A stretch of 64,000 bases of DNA from Rothia koreensis (GTDB taxonomy: Bacteria > Actinomycetota > Actinomycetes > Actinomycetales > Micrococcaceae): contig NZ_NOIQ01000011.1 in NCBI RefSeq assembly GCF_004136575.1, positions 1 to 64,000 of the forward strand, read 5' to 3'. The position numbers and the translations under genes are program-made. Below, one piece after another: positions 43,695 through 52,395 of this stretch (positions are counted from its first letter, which is position 1; the number at the start of each line of letters is the position of its first letter). Under the pieces are notes generated by a model, which was not told where the DNA came from, did not search any database, and saw nothing but the letters and a program-made list of their open reading frames with translations.

Positions 43695-44657
43695 CTAGCG
43701 GTCCGCGACGACCAGGGTCTCTTCCTCGAGGTGGGCCGTGCCCCGGTCCAGCAGGGCATCGACGAGTTCGGTCAGGATGCTCATCGAATCGTCCACCTCG
43801 ATGAGCACGGGGTACTGGGCGACGAGAAGAGCCAGCAGCTGCTCGACGTCCCCGCCGGAACGCACGCGGTCGACGTCGTAGCCGAGAAGGACCTCGGTCG
43901 GCTCCTCCTCCGAGAATTCCCGCCCGGGAGCATCGGCGTCCAAGGGACGGTAGCTCACGGCGAAGGCGGCGATCGGCGCGTTCTTCCCGTTCTTCCGGGC
44001 TTCGATCACGCCGTCGCGCATGACGATCGCGCCGTAGGCCTCGGCCTCGTCCGAGAGGAACAGGCGGTTGACCCGGCCGAGAGACTGCTCCGCGGGCGGG
44101 TCCCATTCGTGGACGCGGCGATAGAAGTCCCAGACGGCCTGAGTGAGTTCGAGGGATCCCGTGGCAAGATCCTCGATCGCCTGGTCGAGGTTGCCGTCCT
44201 GGTCCTCGCGCAGGGCGCGCTGGGGCAAGGCGCCGGCGTCGACCCTGATCATGCGAGTGCGCTGGATCGATCCGAGCCCCGCCCACTGGGCGAACCCGGC
44301 ACCTGCCGATCCGGGCTCGACCTTGCTTCGCAGGGAGACCACGCCGGACGGGGCGGTCTCGGCCGCATCCCGCAGGGCCTGCATCAGGCGCCCGCCGAGA
44401 CCCGCGCGACGATGGTCGGGGGCGACCTCGGCGTAGGCCCAGAGCCTGGAGGAGTGCAACGACGTCTCGTACACCGTTGCCGCGGCCACGGGCACGCCGT
44501 CGTGTTCGGCCACAACGGTCCGTTGCCACGGCTTCTCGGCGTCGGGGCCGAATTTGGCGCGAAAAACGGCCGCTTGGGTGTTCTCGGCTTCGGGCCAGAT
44601 CTGCATCAGCTGCAGATCATCGCCCTCGTGCCAGTCACGGATCGTGTAGTCCGCCAT
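43695..44657 (-). CDS. Two-domain GNAT acetyltransferase
   Basis: A 320-aa protein with an N-terminal GNAT domain (YAEVAPDHRRAGLGGRLMQA is the acetyl-CoA loop) and a degenerate second GNAT-like half (EAYGAIVMRDGVIEARKNGK, DRVRSGGDVEQLLALLVAQY). This layout resembles mycothiol synthase-like and other double-GNAT proteins, but I cannot assign a substrate. It lies 16 bp after glyS and just before the ATL gene. Confidence 0.8.
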   Translation of the reverse strand: MADYTIRDWHEGDDLQLMQIWPEAENTQAAVFRAKFGPDAEKPWQRTVVAEHDGVPVAAATVYETSLHSSRLWAYAEVAPDHRRAGLGGRLMQALRDAAETAPSGVVSLRSKVEPGSAGAGFAQWAGLGSIQRTRMIRVDAGALPQRALREDQDGNLDQAIEDLATGSLELTQAVWDFYRRVHEWDPPAEQSLGRVNRLFLSDEAEAYGAIVMRDGVIEARKNGKNAPIAAFAVSYRPLDADAPGREFSEEEPTEVLLGYDVDRVRSGGDVEQLLALLVAQYPVLIEVDDSMSILTELVDALLDRGTAHLEEETLVVADR

Positions 44658-44673
44658 ACCGCTCCCCTCTGGG

Positions 44674-46056
44674 TTATTTGATCAGGTGGCCCGCGAGGTA
44701 GGACTTGACCTGGTCGAGGCTGACGCGTTCCTGCGTCATCGTGTCACGTTCGCGGATCGTGACGGCGTTGTCCTCCAGGGTGTCGAAGTCCACCGTGATG
44801 CAGAACGGCGTACCGATCTCGTCCTGACGACGGTACCGGCGGCCGATGGCGCCGGACGTGTCGTAGTCGATGTTCCAGTTCTTCCTGAGGTCGGCGGCCA
44901 GCTTCTCCGCGGTCGGCGTCAGGGTCTCCTTCTTGGACAACGGAAGAACCGCCGCCTTGACCGGGGACAGACGCGGATCGAGCTTGAGCACCGTGCGCGT
45001 GTCGACGCCGCCCTTGGTGTTCGGCGCCTCGTCTTCCGTGTACGCGTCAACCAGGAAGGCCATCATGGAGCGGGTGAGCCCGAAGGAGGGCTCGATCACG
45101 TAGGGCACGTAACGGTCCCCGGTCCCCTGGTCGAAGTATTCGAGGCGGGTGTTCGAGTGCTCGTTGTGCACGCCCAGGTCGTAGTCGGTCCTGTTGGCCA
45201 CACCCATGAGTTCGCCCCATTCGCTGCCCTGGAAACCGAACTTGTACTCGATGTCGATGGTTCCGGCCGAGTAGTGGGCCCGCTCGTCCTCCGGGACGTC
45301 GAACTTCCGCATGTTGTCCGGGTTGATCCCCAGGTCGACGAACCAGTTCCAGCAGTCCTCGACCCACGTGTCGAAGTACTTCGGGGCATCATCCGGGTGG
45401 GTGAAGAACTCGATTTCCATCTGCTCGAACTCACGGGTCCGGAAGATGAAGTTGCCGGGCGTGATCTCGTTCCGGAAGGCCTTGCCAATCTGTCCGATCC
45501 CGAACGGGGGCCGTTTGCGGGCGGCGGTGACCACGTTGTTGAAGTTCACGAAGATGCCCTGGGCCGTCTCGGGGCGCAGGAAGTGCAGGCCTTCCTCGTT
45601 GTCGACGGCGCCCAGATAGGTCTTCATCAGACCGGAGAACTGCTGCGGTTCGGTCCACTTGCCCGGCTGCCCGGTCTCCGGGTCGTTGATGTCCGCCAGC
45701 CCATTGGCCGGAGGATGCCCGTGCTTCTTCTCGTAGGCCTCGATCAGGTGGTCCGCGCGGTAGCGGCGGTGAGTGTGCAAGGACTCGACCAACGGGTCCG
45801 TGAAGGTTTCGACGTGGCCCGACGCTTCCCACACCGGAGTGGGAAGAATGATCGAGGAGTCCAGCCCGACCATGTCCTCGCGCGACCGCACGAAATTCTG
45901 CCACCAGAGCTGGCGAATGTTTTCCTTCAGCTCGGCTCCGAGGGGGCCGTAGTCCCACGCCGACCGGGAACCGCCGTAGATCTCACCGGCCTGAAAAACG
46001 AATCCGCGGCGCTTGGCCAACGTGATGACGTTATCCAGCGTGGACTTTGGTGCCAT
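44674..46056 (-). CDS. glyS: Glycyl-tRNA synthetase (alpha2 type)
   Basis: A class II synthetase of the single-chain homodimeric kind used by actinobacteria (460 aa). Motifs: [38 protein letters not shown] (motif 1), [19 protein letters not shown] and [16 protein letters not shown] (motif 2), and the C-terminal HGAP-type anticodon domain. The usual motif 3 arginine stretch is in [15 protein letters not shown]. The ATG is at 46056. Confidence 0.96.
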   Translation of the reverse strand: MAPKSTLDNVITLAKRRGFVFQAGEIYGGSRSAWDYGPLGAELKENIRQLWWQNFVRSREDMVGLDSSIILPTPVWEASGHVETFTDPLVESLHTHRRYRADHLIEAYEKKHGHPPANGLADINDPETGQPGKWTEPQQFSGLMKTYLGAVDNEEGLHFLRPETAQGIFVNFNNVVTAARKRPPFGIGQIGKAFRNEITPGNFIFRTREFEQMEIEFFTHPDDAPKYFDTWVEDCWNWFVDLGINPDNMRKFDVPEDERAHYSAGTIDIEYKFGFQGSEWGELMGVANRTDYDLGVHNEHSNTRLEYFDQGTGDRYVPYVIEPSFGLTRSMMAFLVDAYTEDEAPNTKGGVDTRTVLKLDPRLSPVKAAVLPLSKKETLTPTAEKLAADLRKNWNIDYDTSGAIGRRYRRQDEIGTPFCITVDFDTLEDNAVTIRERDTMTQERVSLDQVKSYLAGHLIK

Positions 46057-46181
46057 AGGTATTGCTCACTCCATCAATCATCGCGCGCCGCCGGAGTGCG
46101 ACGCGTGCAGGGGTCGATTCGCCTACCAGACTACCGGTTTCCGGCCCAGGGCACCCATCCCATGTCGATAGGCTGGACACC

Positions 46182-46409
46182 ATGACCACTTCAGACGATC
46201 AGACCGTCGAAATCAGCCAAGACATGATCCGGCTGGGCCAACTGCTCAAGTTCGCCAGCCTCGTCGAGGACGGCGTCGAGGCCCGGGAGGTTATCGCCGA
46301 GGGCCTCGTCTCCGTGAATGGGGAGCCGGAATACCAGCGCGGCAAACAGCTGCATCCGGGCGACGTCGTCACTCTCGGTGACGCGACCCTCCGCATAGAC
46401 CGCGCCTGA
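46182..46409 (+). CDS. Small S4-domain RNA-binding protein
   Basis: A 75-aa protein made of one S4 fold: IRLGQLLKFASLVEDGVEAR then EVIAEGLVSVNGEPEYQRGK and QLHPGDVVTL. It belongs to the YbcJ/YlmH-like group of lone S4 proteins that bind structured RNA. It is divergent from glyS and is followed by the repeat-filled gap 46410-47110. Confidence 0.85.
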   Translation: MTTSDDQTVEISQDMIRLGQLLKFASLVEDGVEAREVIAEGLVSVNGEPEYQRGKQLHPGDVVTLGDATLRIDRA

Positions 46410-46634
46410 CACGACGCACGGCGGGCGGGGCTTCGGGCGCGCTGGGCGGCGTCGGGGCGGGCCGGCGTCCGTCTGGGGCGGGCCGGCGTCCGTCGGGGGC
46501 GGGCCGGCGTCGGTTGGGGGCCAGCGGGCCTGCGTCCGTGCGGGTGGCGTCGGGGTTAGCGGGCGTCCGTCGGGATCGGAGAGGTACCCTCGAGCTTCGG
46601 CGGTTGTACGACTGGGGCCCTCCGCGGCATCACG
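46410..46634. repeat. GC-rich degenerate leader of repeat locus B
   Basis: No gene is seen. GGGGCGGGCCGGCGTCCGTC-like units of about 27 bp repeat three to four times between 46455 and 46530, then decay. The same GGGCCGGCGTC core is found at the head of repeat locus C. Confidence 0.75.
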
Positions 46635-46954
46635 GCGTTGGGTGGCGGTTACCGACGGAGCCCCCACGGCATCTCCGCGTTGGGTGGCGGTTACCGACGG
46701 AGCCCCCACGGCATCTCCGCGTTGGGTGGCGGTTACCGACGGAGCCCCCACGGCATCTCCGCGTTGGGTGGCGGTTACCGACGGGGCCTCCACGGCATCT
46801 CCGCGTTGGGTGGCGGTTACCGACGGGGCCTCCACGGCATCTCCGCGTTGGGTGGCGGTTACCCGATTCGGTGGCACTGACCGCCGTTAGGTGGTGGCTG
46901 CACCCCCACCTAACGGCGGAAATCTCCTCCAAATCAGGCAACCCCCACCCAACG
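46635..46954. repeat. 42-bp tandem repeat (GGGTGGCGGTTACC family) with terminal dyad
   Basis: Six copies of a 42-bp unit start at 46635, 46677, 46719, 46761, 46803 and 46845, with exact spacing. Each begins GCGTTGGGTGGCGGTTACC. The first three complete units are nearly identical and later ones differ by a few bases. They are followed by a hairpin with perfect 14-bp arms (46881-46894, 46906-46919) built on the related CGTTAGGTGG, and by an inverted CCACCCAACG at 46945-46954. Because 42 is a multiple of three, all frames stay open; I do not read it as coding. Confidence 0.92.
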
Positions 46955-46970
46955 ACGCCGCGCTCCGCCG

Positions 46971-47089
46971 CGAAGTGGCACTCTCGTGCAGTTTTGACCG
47001 CCATAACCGCACAAAACTGCCACCTCGCGGGAGGCAGCCGCACAAAACTGCCACCTCGCGGGAGGCAGCCGCACAATACTGCCACCTCG
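46971..47089. repeat. Bipolar repeat array B (one forward, three reverse 20-bp units)
   Basis: One forward unit (46971-46990), a 17-bp centre (46991-47007), then reverse units at 47008-47027, 47039-47058 and 47070-47089, 31 bp apart with nearly identical 11-bp spacers (CGGGAGGCAGC). It lies between the convergent S4 and hydrolase genes. Same element as arrays A, C and D. Confidence 0.92.
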
Positions 47090-47110
47090 CGCCAGGAAGC
47101 GCCCCCGCCC

Positions 47111-47770
47111 CTACCGGAGCGAGTACTGAAGGAATTCGGAGACGTGTTTCATCTCCTGGTTGTTCACGCCGTGGCCCATGCCCGCGTACAGGACCTTGGT
47201 CACCTGGGTGTGGTCACGCAACCAATCGAGGTTGAAGGCGACCATGTCGGACGGGATCACCGGGTCTTCCTGGTCGCGTCCGTAGAAGAAGGGAACTTTC
47301 GGGGACATGGATGACAGGGCGGCGTCGTCGAGGAAGTCGCTCTGGGCGTCCAGAACAAATCCGGACAACCCGACGACGGCGCGCACGAGGTCCGGGCGAT
47401 GCCGCAGCACGGAGGTCGCGACGGCCATACCTTGGGAGAATCCGAAAAGGGTCACGTCCGAGTAGCCTTCGGCGTTTCTCTCGATCCAGGAGACGACGTC
47501 GGCGGCCGCCTGCTGGGCTTCTTCGACGTCGGCGGTGATGTGCTGGCCGAACGTCCCCTGGAGGGCGAACCAGCTGTAACCGGGTCCGCCGCCCGGGACC
47601 GGGTCGGGTGCTCTCATTCCCGCGTAGGTGAAGCCGTCCTGGGGAAGGGCCGGCAGGAGCCCGAGGAGGTCCTTTTCGTGGGAACCGTAGCCGTGAAGCA
47701 TCAGGACCAGGTGCGTTCCGGGACGCTCGGATTCAGGGCGCGAGAATTCGACGGTGGGATGTGGAGTCAT
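47111..47770 (-). CDS. Alpha/beta-hydrolase, phospholipase/carboxylesterase family
   Basis: A 219-aa serine hydrolase of the abhydrolase_2 type. HLVLMLHGYGSHEKDLL is the oxyanion region, VTLFGFSQGMAVATSVL carries the nucleophile (GFSQG), PVIPSDMV lies near the acid, and the catalytic His is in GMGHGVNNQEMKHV. The ATG at 47770 is supported by AGGA upstream. Members cleave short acyl esters; the substrate here is unknown. It follows repeat array B. Confidence 0.85.
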   Translation of the reverse strand: MTPHPTVEFSRPESERPGTHLVLMLHGYGSHEKDLLGLLPALPQDGFTYAGMRAPDPVPGGGPGYSWFALQGTFGQHITADVEEAQQAAADVVSWIERNAEGYSDVTLFGFSQGMAVATSVLRHRPDLVRAVVGLSGFVLDAQSDFLDDAALSSMSPKVPFFYGRDQEDPVIPSDMVAFNLDWLRDHTQVTKVLYAGMGHGVNNQEMKHVSEFLQYSLR

Positions 47771-47868
47771 GCGTCCCATCCTATTCACGACCCAGGTCGG
47801 TTCGGCTCAGCGACCGACGTCGTCGCCGGTGTCGGGGCGACGACGTCGCAGTCCGAACCGTAACCTCG

Positions 47869-49074
47869 TCAGTCCCGGCAGGGCGAGCCCAAGGGCGCGT
47901 CCCGCAGGGCATCGCCCTCACGGAGGAACTTGCTGATTTGGGAGGTCTCGATGAGGAAGGCGTCGTGGCCGCTCGGTGAGCTGATGTACCCCACCTCCAC
48001 GGGTTCGGGAAGGGAGCGCGCGAGGATCTCCGAATCCCGGGGGTAGAACAGACGGTCCGAGTCCACGGCCACGATCGTCCACCCGCACGTCGCCCGGGCG
48101 AGCGCTTCTTTCAGGGAGCCTCGGCCCCGGGCGACGTCGTGGCTCATGAGGGCGTCATTGACGCACAGGTAGGAATTCGCGTCGAACCGGCCAGCGAGCT
48201 TCGACGCCTGGTGGTCCAGGTAGCTTTCGACCCGGTAACGACCCCGCGTGTTCACGCACGGTCCCGACGGGTCCTCGTCGCCTTGCGGGTGGCGGCCGAA
48301 CCGGTAGTGCAGTTCCGTCGCGGAGCGATAGGTGATGTGAGCAATGCGGCGGGCCAGCCCCAGGCCGTCGACCGGGAAAGGCCCCGAATAGTAGTCTCCC
48401 CCGGCAAAGTTCGGGTCCTGCCGGATCGCGAGCGCCTGGGCCTGGCCCCAGGAGAGCTGCTCCGCCGTCGATTCGGCCCCGGCAGCAATCGTGGCGCAGT
48501 GGCGCACACGGTCCGGGAAGGTCACGGCCCACTCGATCGCACGGGCCCCGCCCATCGAGCCGCCGATCACCAAAGACCACTGGTCGATTCCGAGGCCATC
48601 CGCCAGCACGGCTTCGGCCCGCACGGAATCCCGGATCGTGGTCAGCGGGAACCTGGATCCCCAGGGTCGCCGCTCCGGATCGATCGTTGCCGGCGCCGGG
48701 GACGAGGGCCCGGTCGATCCGTAGCAGCCGCCGATGATGTTCGGACACACCACGAAGTACTGGTCGGTGTCGATCGCCGCACCGGGCCCGATGAGCCCTT
48801 CCCACCAGCCTTCTTCTTCGGCCGCCCTGCGCTCGAGCTCACTCGCCCCCTCCGGGGCCTCGCCGTGTGCCGCGTGCGTGTCCCCGGTGAGGGCGTGAAG
48901 AACCAGGACGGCGTTGGACGCGTCCTGGTTCAACGTCCCCCAGGTCTCGTACGCGATGGTGGCGTCGGAGATGACAGCGCCGGAGTCCACCAGAAGGTCG
49001 CCGACGTCGTAGTAATTGACTACGCCGTCTCCCCTGGTTTCGGCCTTGCGCGCACCGGTACCGACGATCGTCAC
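47869..49074 (-). CDS. metX: Homoserine O-acetyltransferase
   Basis: It activates homoserine by O-acetylation for methionine synthesis. It has 401 aa and an alpha/beta-hydrolase fold. ATIAYETWGTLNQDASNAVLV opens the domain, the nucleophile serine is in LVIGGSMGGARAIEWAV (about residue 170), AVDSDRLFYP includes the Asp, and SPSGHDAFL the His. The GTG start at 49074 has GAGGAG 5 nt upstream. It follows metY by 17 bp, so both share the SAM-IV riboswitch upstream of metY. Confidence 0.94.
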   Translation of the reverse strand: MTIVGTGARKAETRGDGVVNYYDVGDLLVDSGAVISDATIAYETWGTLNQDASNAVLVLHALTGDTHAAHGEAPEGASELERRAAEEEGWWEGLIGPGAAIDTDQYFVVCPNIIGGCYGSTGPSSPAPATIDPERRPWGSRFPLTTIRDSVRAEAVLADGLGIDQWSLVIGGSMGGARAIEWAVTFPDRVRHCATIAAGAESTAEQLSWGQAQALAIRQDPNFAGGDYYSGPFPVDGLGLARRIAHITYRSATELHYRFGRHPQGDEDPSGPCVNTRGRYRVESYLDHQASKLAGRFDANSYLCVNDALMSHDVARGRGSLKEALARATCGWTIVAVDSDRLFYPRDSEILARSLPEPVEVGYISSPSGHDAFLIETSQISKFLREGDALRDAPLGSPCRD

Positions 49075-49091
49075 TTCTGCTCCTCGTTCGT

Positions 49092-50483
49092 CTATTGCCT
49101 GTTCGCGGATACGGGTTCTGCCGATACGGTCGCGCCGTCCGCGGATGTCAGCGCGTCGAAACCGTGCTCGAGATCTGCCAGGATGTCGTCTATGTGCTCG
49201 AGCCCCACGGAGAGCCGGACGAATCCGGGAGCCACTCCAGCATCGCGAAGCTCCTTGTCCGAAAGCTGCGAGTGCGTGGTCGAGGCGGGGTGGATGACCA
49301 ACGAGTGCACGTCCCCGATGTTGGCCACGTTGGAGTGAAGCTGAAGGGAATCCACGAAGTTTCGGGCCGGCTCCGCACCTCCCTCGAGTTCGAAGCCGAC
49401 GACCGCTCCGACACCCTGGGGCGCGTATTTCCGCCCGAGGTCGTACCAGGGCGATGACTCGAGGCCCGCATAGTGCACGCGCGTCACGTCGGGACGACCT
49501 TCCAGCCACGTGGCGACCTTGCGAGCGTTCTCTACGTGCCTCTCCACGCGAAGGGAGAGGGTTTCGAGGCCGATGGAAATGTTGAACGCGTTGGTCGGAG
49601 AGATCGAGGCGCCGAGATCACGCAGCAGGGTCACGCGTGCCCGCAGTATGTAGGAGAGATTGACGCCGAAGACGCCGGTGGGTCCGAGGTCCTCGGCGAA
49701 GACCAGGCCGTGGTAGCTGGGATCCGGGGTATTGAACTGCGGGAACCGGTCCGGGTACTTCGAATAGTCGAAGTTGCCGGAATCGACGATCACGCCACCG
49801 ACGCTGTTCCCATGTCCTCCGAGGTATTTGGTCGCGGAGTGCACGACGACGTCGGCTCCCCATTCGAACGGCTTGACGAGGTACGGGGTGGGCACCGTGT
49901 TGTCCACGACCAACGGCACACCGACTTCGTGAGCGAGTTCGGCCAACGGTTCGATATCGAACACGTCGCTGCGCGGATTCGGCACGGTCTCGCCGTAGAA
50001 AACCTTGGTGTTCGGTCGGACCGCGGCGCGCCAGGCCTCGGGGTTGTCGAAGTCCTCCACGAAGGTGGTCTCGATGCCGTAGGAACTCAAGGTGTGCTTG
50101 AGCAGGTTGTACGTACCGCCGTAAAGGCTGGGGCTGGCGACCACGTGGTCCCCGGCCCTCGCGATATTGAGGATCGCGATGGTGATGGCTGCTTGGCCGG
50201 ATGCGACCAGAAGGGCACCGACGCCGCCTTCGAGCGCGGCAATGCGGTTCTCGACGACTTCCTGGGTCGGATTCGTCAAGCGCGAGTAGATGGGGCCGAG
50301 TTCCTTGAGCCCGAACCGGTTGGCCGCCTGCTCGGCGTCGTCGAACACGAAGGACGTCGACTGGTAGATCGGCAATGCCCGCGCACCGGTCGCGGAATCC
50401 GGGTCCTGTCCGGCGTGAATTTGCCGTGTCTCGAACTTCCAGCCCTGCGGCGCGGAAGGAGTGGGAAGACCTTGAGTGCTCAT
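49092..50483 (-). CDS. metY: O-acetylhomoserine sulfhydrylase/aminocarboxypropyltransferase
   Basis: A PLP enzyme joining O-acetylhomoserine with sulfide to give homocysteine. It has 463 aa. Motifs: [70 protein letters not shown], and the PLP lysine in [15 protein letters not shown] (about residue 219). AGGAG precedes the ATG at 50483. Its long 5' leader carries a SAM-IV riboswitch; metX follows. Confidence 0.95.
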   Translation of the reverse strand: MSTQGLPTPSAPQGWKFETRQIHAGQDPDSATGARALPIYQSTSFVFDDAEQAANRFGLKELGPIYSRLTNPTQEVVENRIAALEGGVGALLVASGQAAITIAILNIARAGDHVVASPSLYGGTYNLLKHTLSSYGIETTFVEDFDNPEAWRAAVRPNTKVFYGETVPNPRSDVFDIEPLAELAHEVGVPLVVDNTVPTPYLVKPFEWGADVVVHSATKYLGGHGNSVGGVIVDSGNFDYSKYPDRFPQFNTPDPSYHGLVFAEDLGPTGVFGVNLSYILRARVTLLRDLGASISPTNAFNISIGLETLSLRVERHVENARKVATWLEGRPDVTRVHYAGLESSPWYDLGRKYAPQGVGAVVGFELEGGAEPARNFVDSLQLHSNVANIGDVHSLVIHPASTTHSQLSDKELRDAGVAPGFVRLSVGLEHIDDILADLEHGFDALTSADGATVSAEPVSANRQ

Positions 50484-50609
50484 TTTTGCTCCTGTCGATT
50501 CGAGGGGCATGGAGCGACCGGCCGTCTTCCGATCCATCAGCACCCGGGTCGACCCGGAACCCTCTGGTTCACCGGGGAATACGAGTCTCACTGATCGAGA
50601 CGACCGGGC

Positions 50610-50730
50610 ACACCGCGCCCGCGCTTGCGATCGCTGTTCGCGACCACCAGGTCCTCACCCAGGGCACCCCACCGCGGTTGGAGGGTTGCCGGCCAGCAAG
50701 CTGGGGCTTTGCGCTGGCTCTCTTGACCCG
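50610..50730 (-). promoter_or_regulatory. SAM-IV riboswitch controlling metYX
   Basis: Read on the minus strand from 50729, the leader has GGGTCAAGAGAGCCAGC, then GCTTGCTGGCCGGCAACCC, TCCAACCGCGGTGGGGTGCC, a closing GAGGACC and a downstream GCAAGCGCGGGC. These are the conserved core, pairing partners and pseudoknot region of the SAM-IV aptamer of actinobacteria. About 125 nt separate it from the metY start, including the palindrome CCGGGTCGACCCGG near 50545-50558, which may be part of the expression platform. SAM binding should lower metYX expression. Confidence 0.92.
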
Positions 50731-50770
50731 ATACAAGGTTTTCGCATGGGTGGAGCGCGCGTCAAGTGCC

Positions 50771-50814
50771 GGCGTCATACTGCACCCGCATGAAACGTCA
50801 TGACATTTATGACG
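50771..50814 (+). promoter_or_regulatory. Operator-like CGTCAT repeats upstream of permease gene
   Basis: CGTCAT-N7-ATGACG forms a dyad at 50796-50814, and another CGTCAT lies about 24 bp upstream (near 50773). The site sits between the riboswitch leader and the permease start. It could bind a regulator of the permease; no regulator gene is adjacent. Confidence 0.4.
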
Positions 50815-50899
50815 TGAGCGAGACCATTGCGTACCCTGTCTCATGGTCGTTCGGTGTCGGACCGAGCGGCATCACCATCGACCGCCCCGAAGGAATACC

Positions 50900-52342
50900 G
50901 TGAGCCAGGAGAACAACCCCTCCCCGAGATGGGGCGGAAAGGGAGCCGCGGGCGACGTCGCGGAGAACGCACGGACGTCGCTCAGGCGCGGGCTGACCCT
51001 GCGGCACATTCGTTTCATTGCCCTCGGTTCAGCCATCGGAACGGGCCTGTTCCTCGGGTCCGCGGACGCCATCCAGTTCGCCGGCCCCTCGGTGCTTCTG
51101 GCCTACATCATCGGTGGTGCGGCGGTTTTCATGGTCATGCGCGCCATGGGCGAAATGGCCCTGGTCCACCCTGTCCCCGGATCATTCGCCGACTACGCGA
51201 CCGAGTATTTGGGTCGCTGGGCGGGATTCGTCACCGGTTGGAGTTTTGCCTTCGAGATGGCGCTCGTCGCTGTCGCGGACGTCACGGCCTTTTCCCTCTA
51301 CATGAAGTTCTGGTTCCCGACGACGCCGAGCTGGATCTGGATCGTCTCGGTCGTCGCGATCATCATGGCGGTCAACCTCACCAAGGTGAAGGTCTACGGC
51401 GAGGTCGAGTTCTGGCTGACCCTGGTCAAGGTCGGCGCCATCGTGGCAATGATCGTCGGCGGCCTGGCCCTGATTGTCTTCGGTATTCAGCTGCACCAGG
51501 AGATCCAGCCGTCCGTGACGAACCTGTGGGAACAGGGTGGCTTCTTCCCCCACGGGTTCTCGGGCTTCCTGGCCTGTTTCACCGTGGTCATGTTCGCCTT
51601 CGGCGGCGTGGAAAACATCGGAATCACCGCGGGCGAGGCCGAAGACCCGGAGAAATCCATCCCCGGGGCGATCAACACCGTCCCGGTGCGCATCCTGCTC
51701 TTCTACGTCCTCACGATGGGCGTGATCATGTCCCTCTACCCCTGGAGCAGCATCGGCGACGGAGGCTCACCTTTCGTGCAGATCTTCTCCGGGTTGGGCA
51801 TCCCTGCGGCCGCCCACATCCTGAATGTGGTGGTTCTGACGGCCGCCGTGTCCGCGATCAATTCGGACATCTACGGGGCCGGGCGGATGTTGTACGGGCT
51901 CGCCCAACGCGGTCTCGCGCCGCGCTCCTTCAGCCGAGTATCGTCGCGGGGCACCCCCAGTATGACGGTGGCAGCGATGGGCATCGTCCTCGTGGCCGGG
52001 GTGCTGGTCAACCACTTCTTCGAGAACGCATTCCTGTACGTCGCAACCCTGGTGACGTTCGCGACAGTTCTGGTCTGGGTCATGATCCTGGTGACGCACC
52101 TGACCATGCGACGCCGACGCTCGCGCGAGGGCTCGGGCCCCTCCCCCTTCCCGACTCCTTGGTGGCCGGCGGCTTCCTGGCTCGCTCTTGCGTTCATGAT
52201 CGGCGTCGTCGTGCTCCTCGGATTCTTCGAGGACACTCGCATGTCCCTCATGATCGGGGCGGTGTGGGTGATCCTCCTGGCCCTCGCCTATCCCCTGACG
52301 CGTCGCACGCGTGAGGCCGTCGACCCCACGGAGATTCGGTAG
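50900..52342 (+). CDS. APC-superfamily amino-acid permease
   Basis: A 480-aa proton-coupled importer with 12 predicted transmembrane segments. The amino-acid permease signature runs from [20 protein letters not shown] through [42 protein letters not shown] and [20 protein letters not shown] are typical of the AAT family. The GTG at 50900 has AAGGA 6 nt upstream, and the earlier frame lacks membrane character. Its nearest relatives carry proline, phenylalanine, GABA or alanine/serine. It is divergent from metYX, so a methionine-related substrate is possible but unproven. Confidence 0.88.
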   Translation: MSQENNPSPRWGGKGAAGDVAENARTSLRRGLTLRHIRFIALGSAIGTGLFLGSADAIQFAGPSVLLAYIIGGAAVFMVMRAMGEMALVHPVPGSFADYATEYLGRWAGFVTGWSFAFEMALVAVADVTAFSLYMKFWFPTTPSWIWIVSVVAIIMAVNLTKVKVYGEVEFWLTLVKVGAIVAMIVGGLALIVFGIQLHQEIQPSVTNLWEQGGFFPHGFSGFLACFTVVMFAFGGVENIGITAGEAEDPEKSIPGAINTVPVRILLFYVLTMGVIMSLYPWSSIGDGGSPFVQIFSGLGIPAAAHILNVVVLTAAVSAINSDIYGAGRMLYGLAQRGLAPRSFSRVSSRGTPSMTVAAMGIVLVAGVLVNHFFENAFLYVATLVTFATVLVWVMILVTHLTMRRRRSREGSGPSPFPTPWWPAASWLALAFMIGVVVLLGFFEDTRMSLMIGAVWVILLALAYPLTRRTREAVDPTEIR

Positions 52343-52395
52343 GAACGCCGGTCCGGGGCGGCGACGTCGGTGGATTCGAACGTAGGCTGGAAGGC

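Noticed and set aside
46638-46890. Repeat-protein genes encoded by the 42-bp tandem repeat
   Set aside because: 42 is divisible by three, so every frame stays open automatically. No ribosome-binding site or signal sequence, and the repeats turn into a hairpin and inverted copies.
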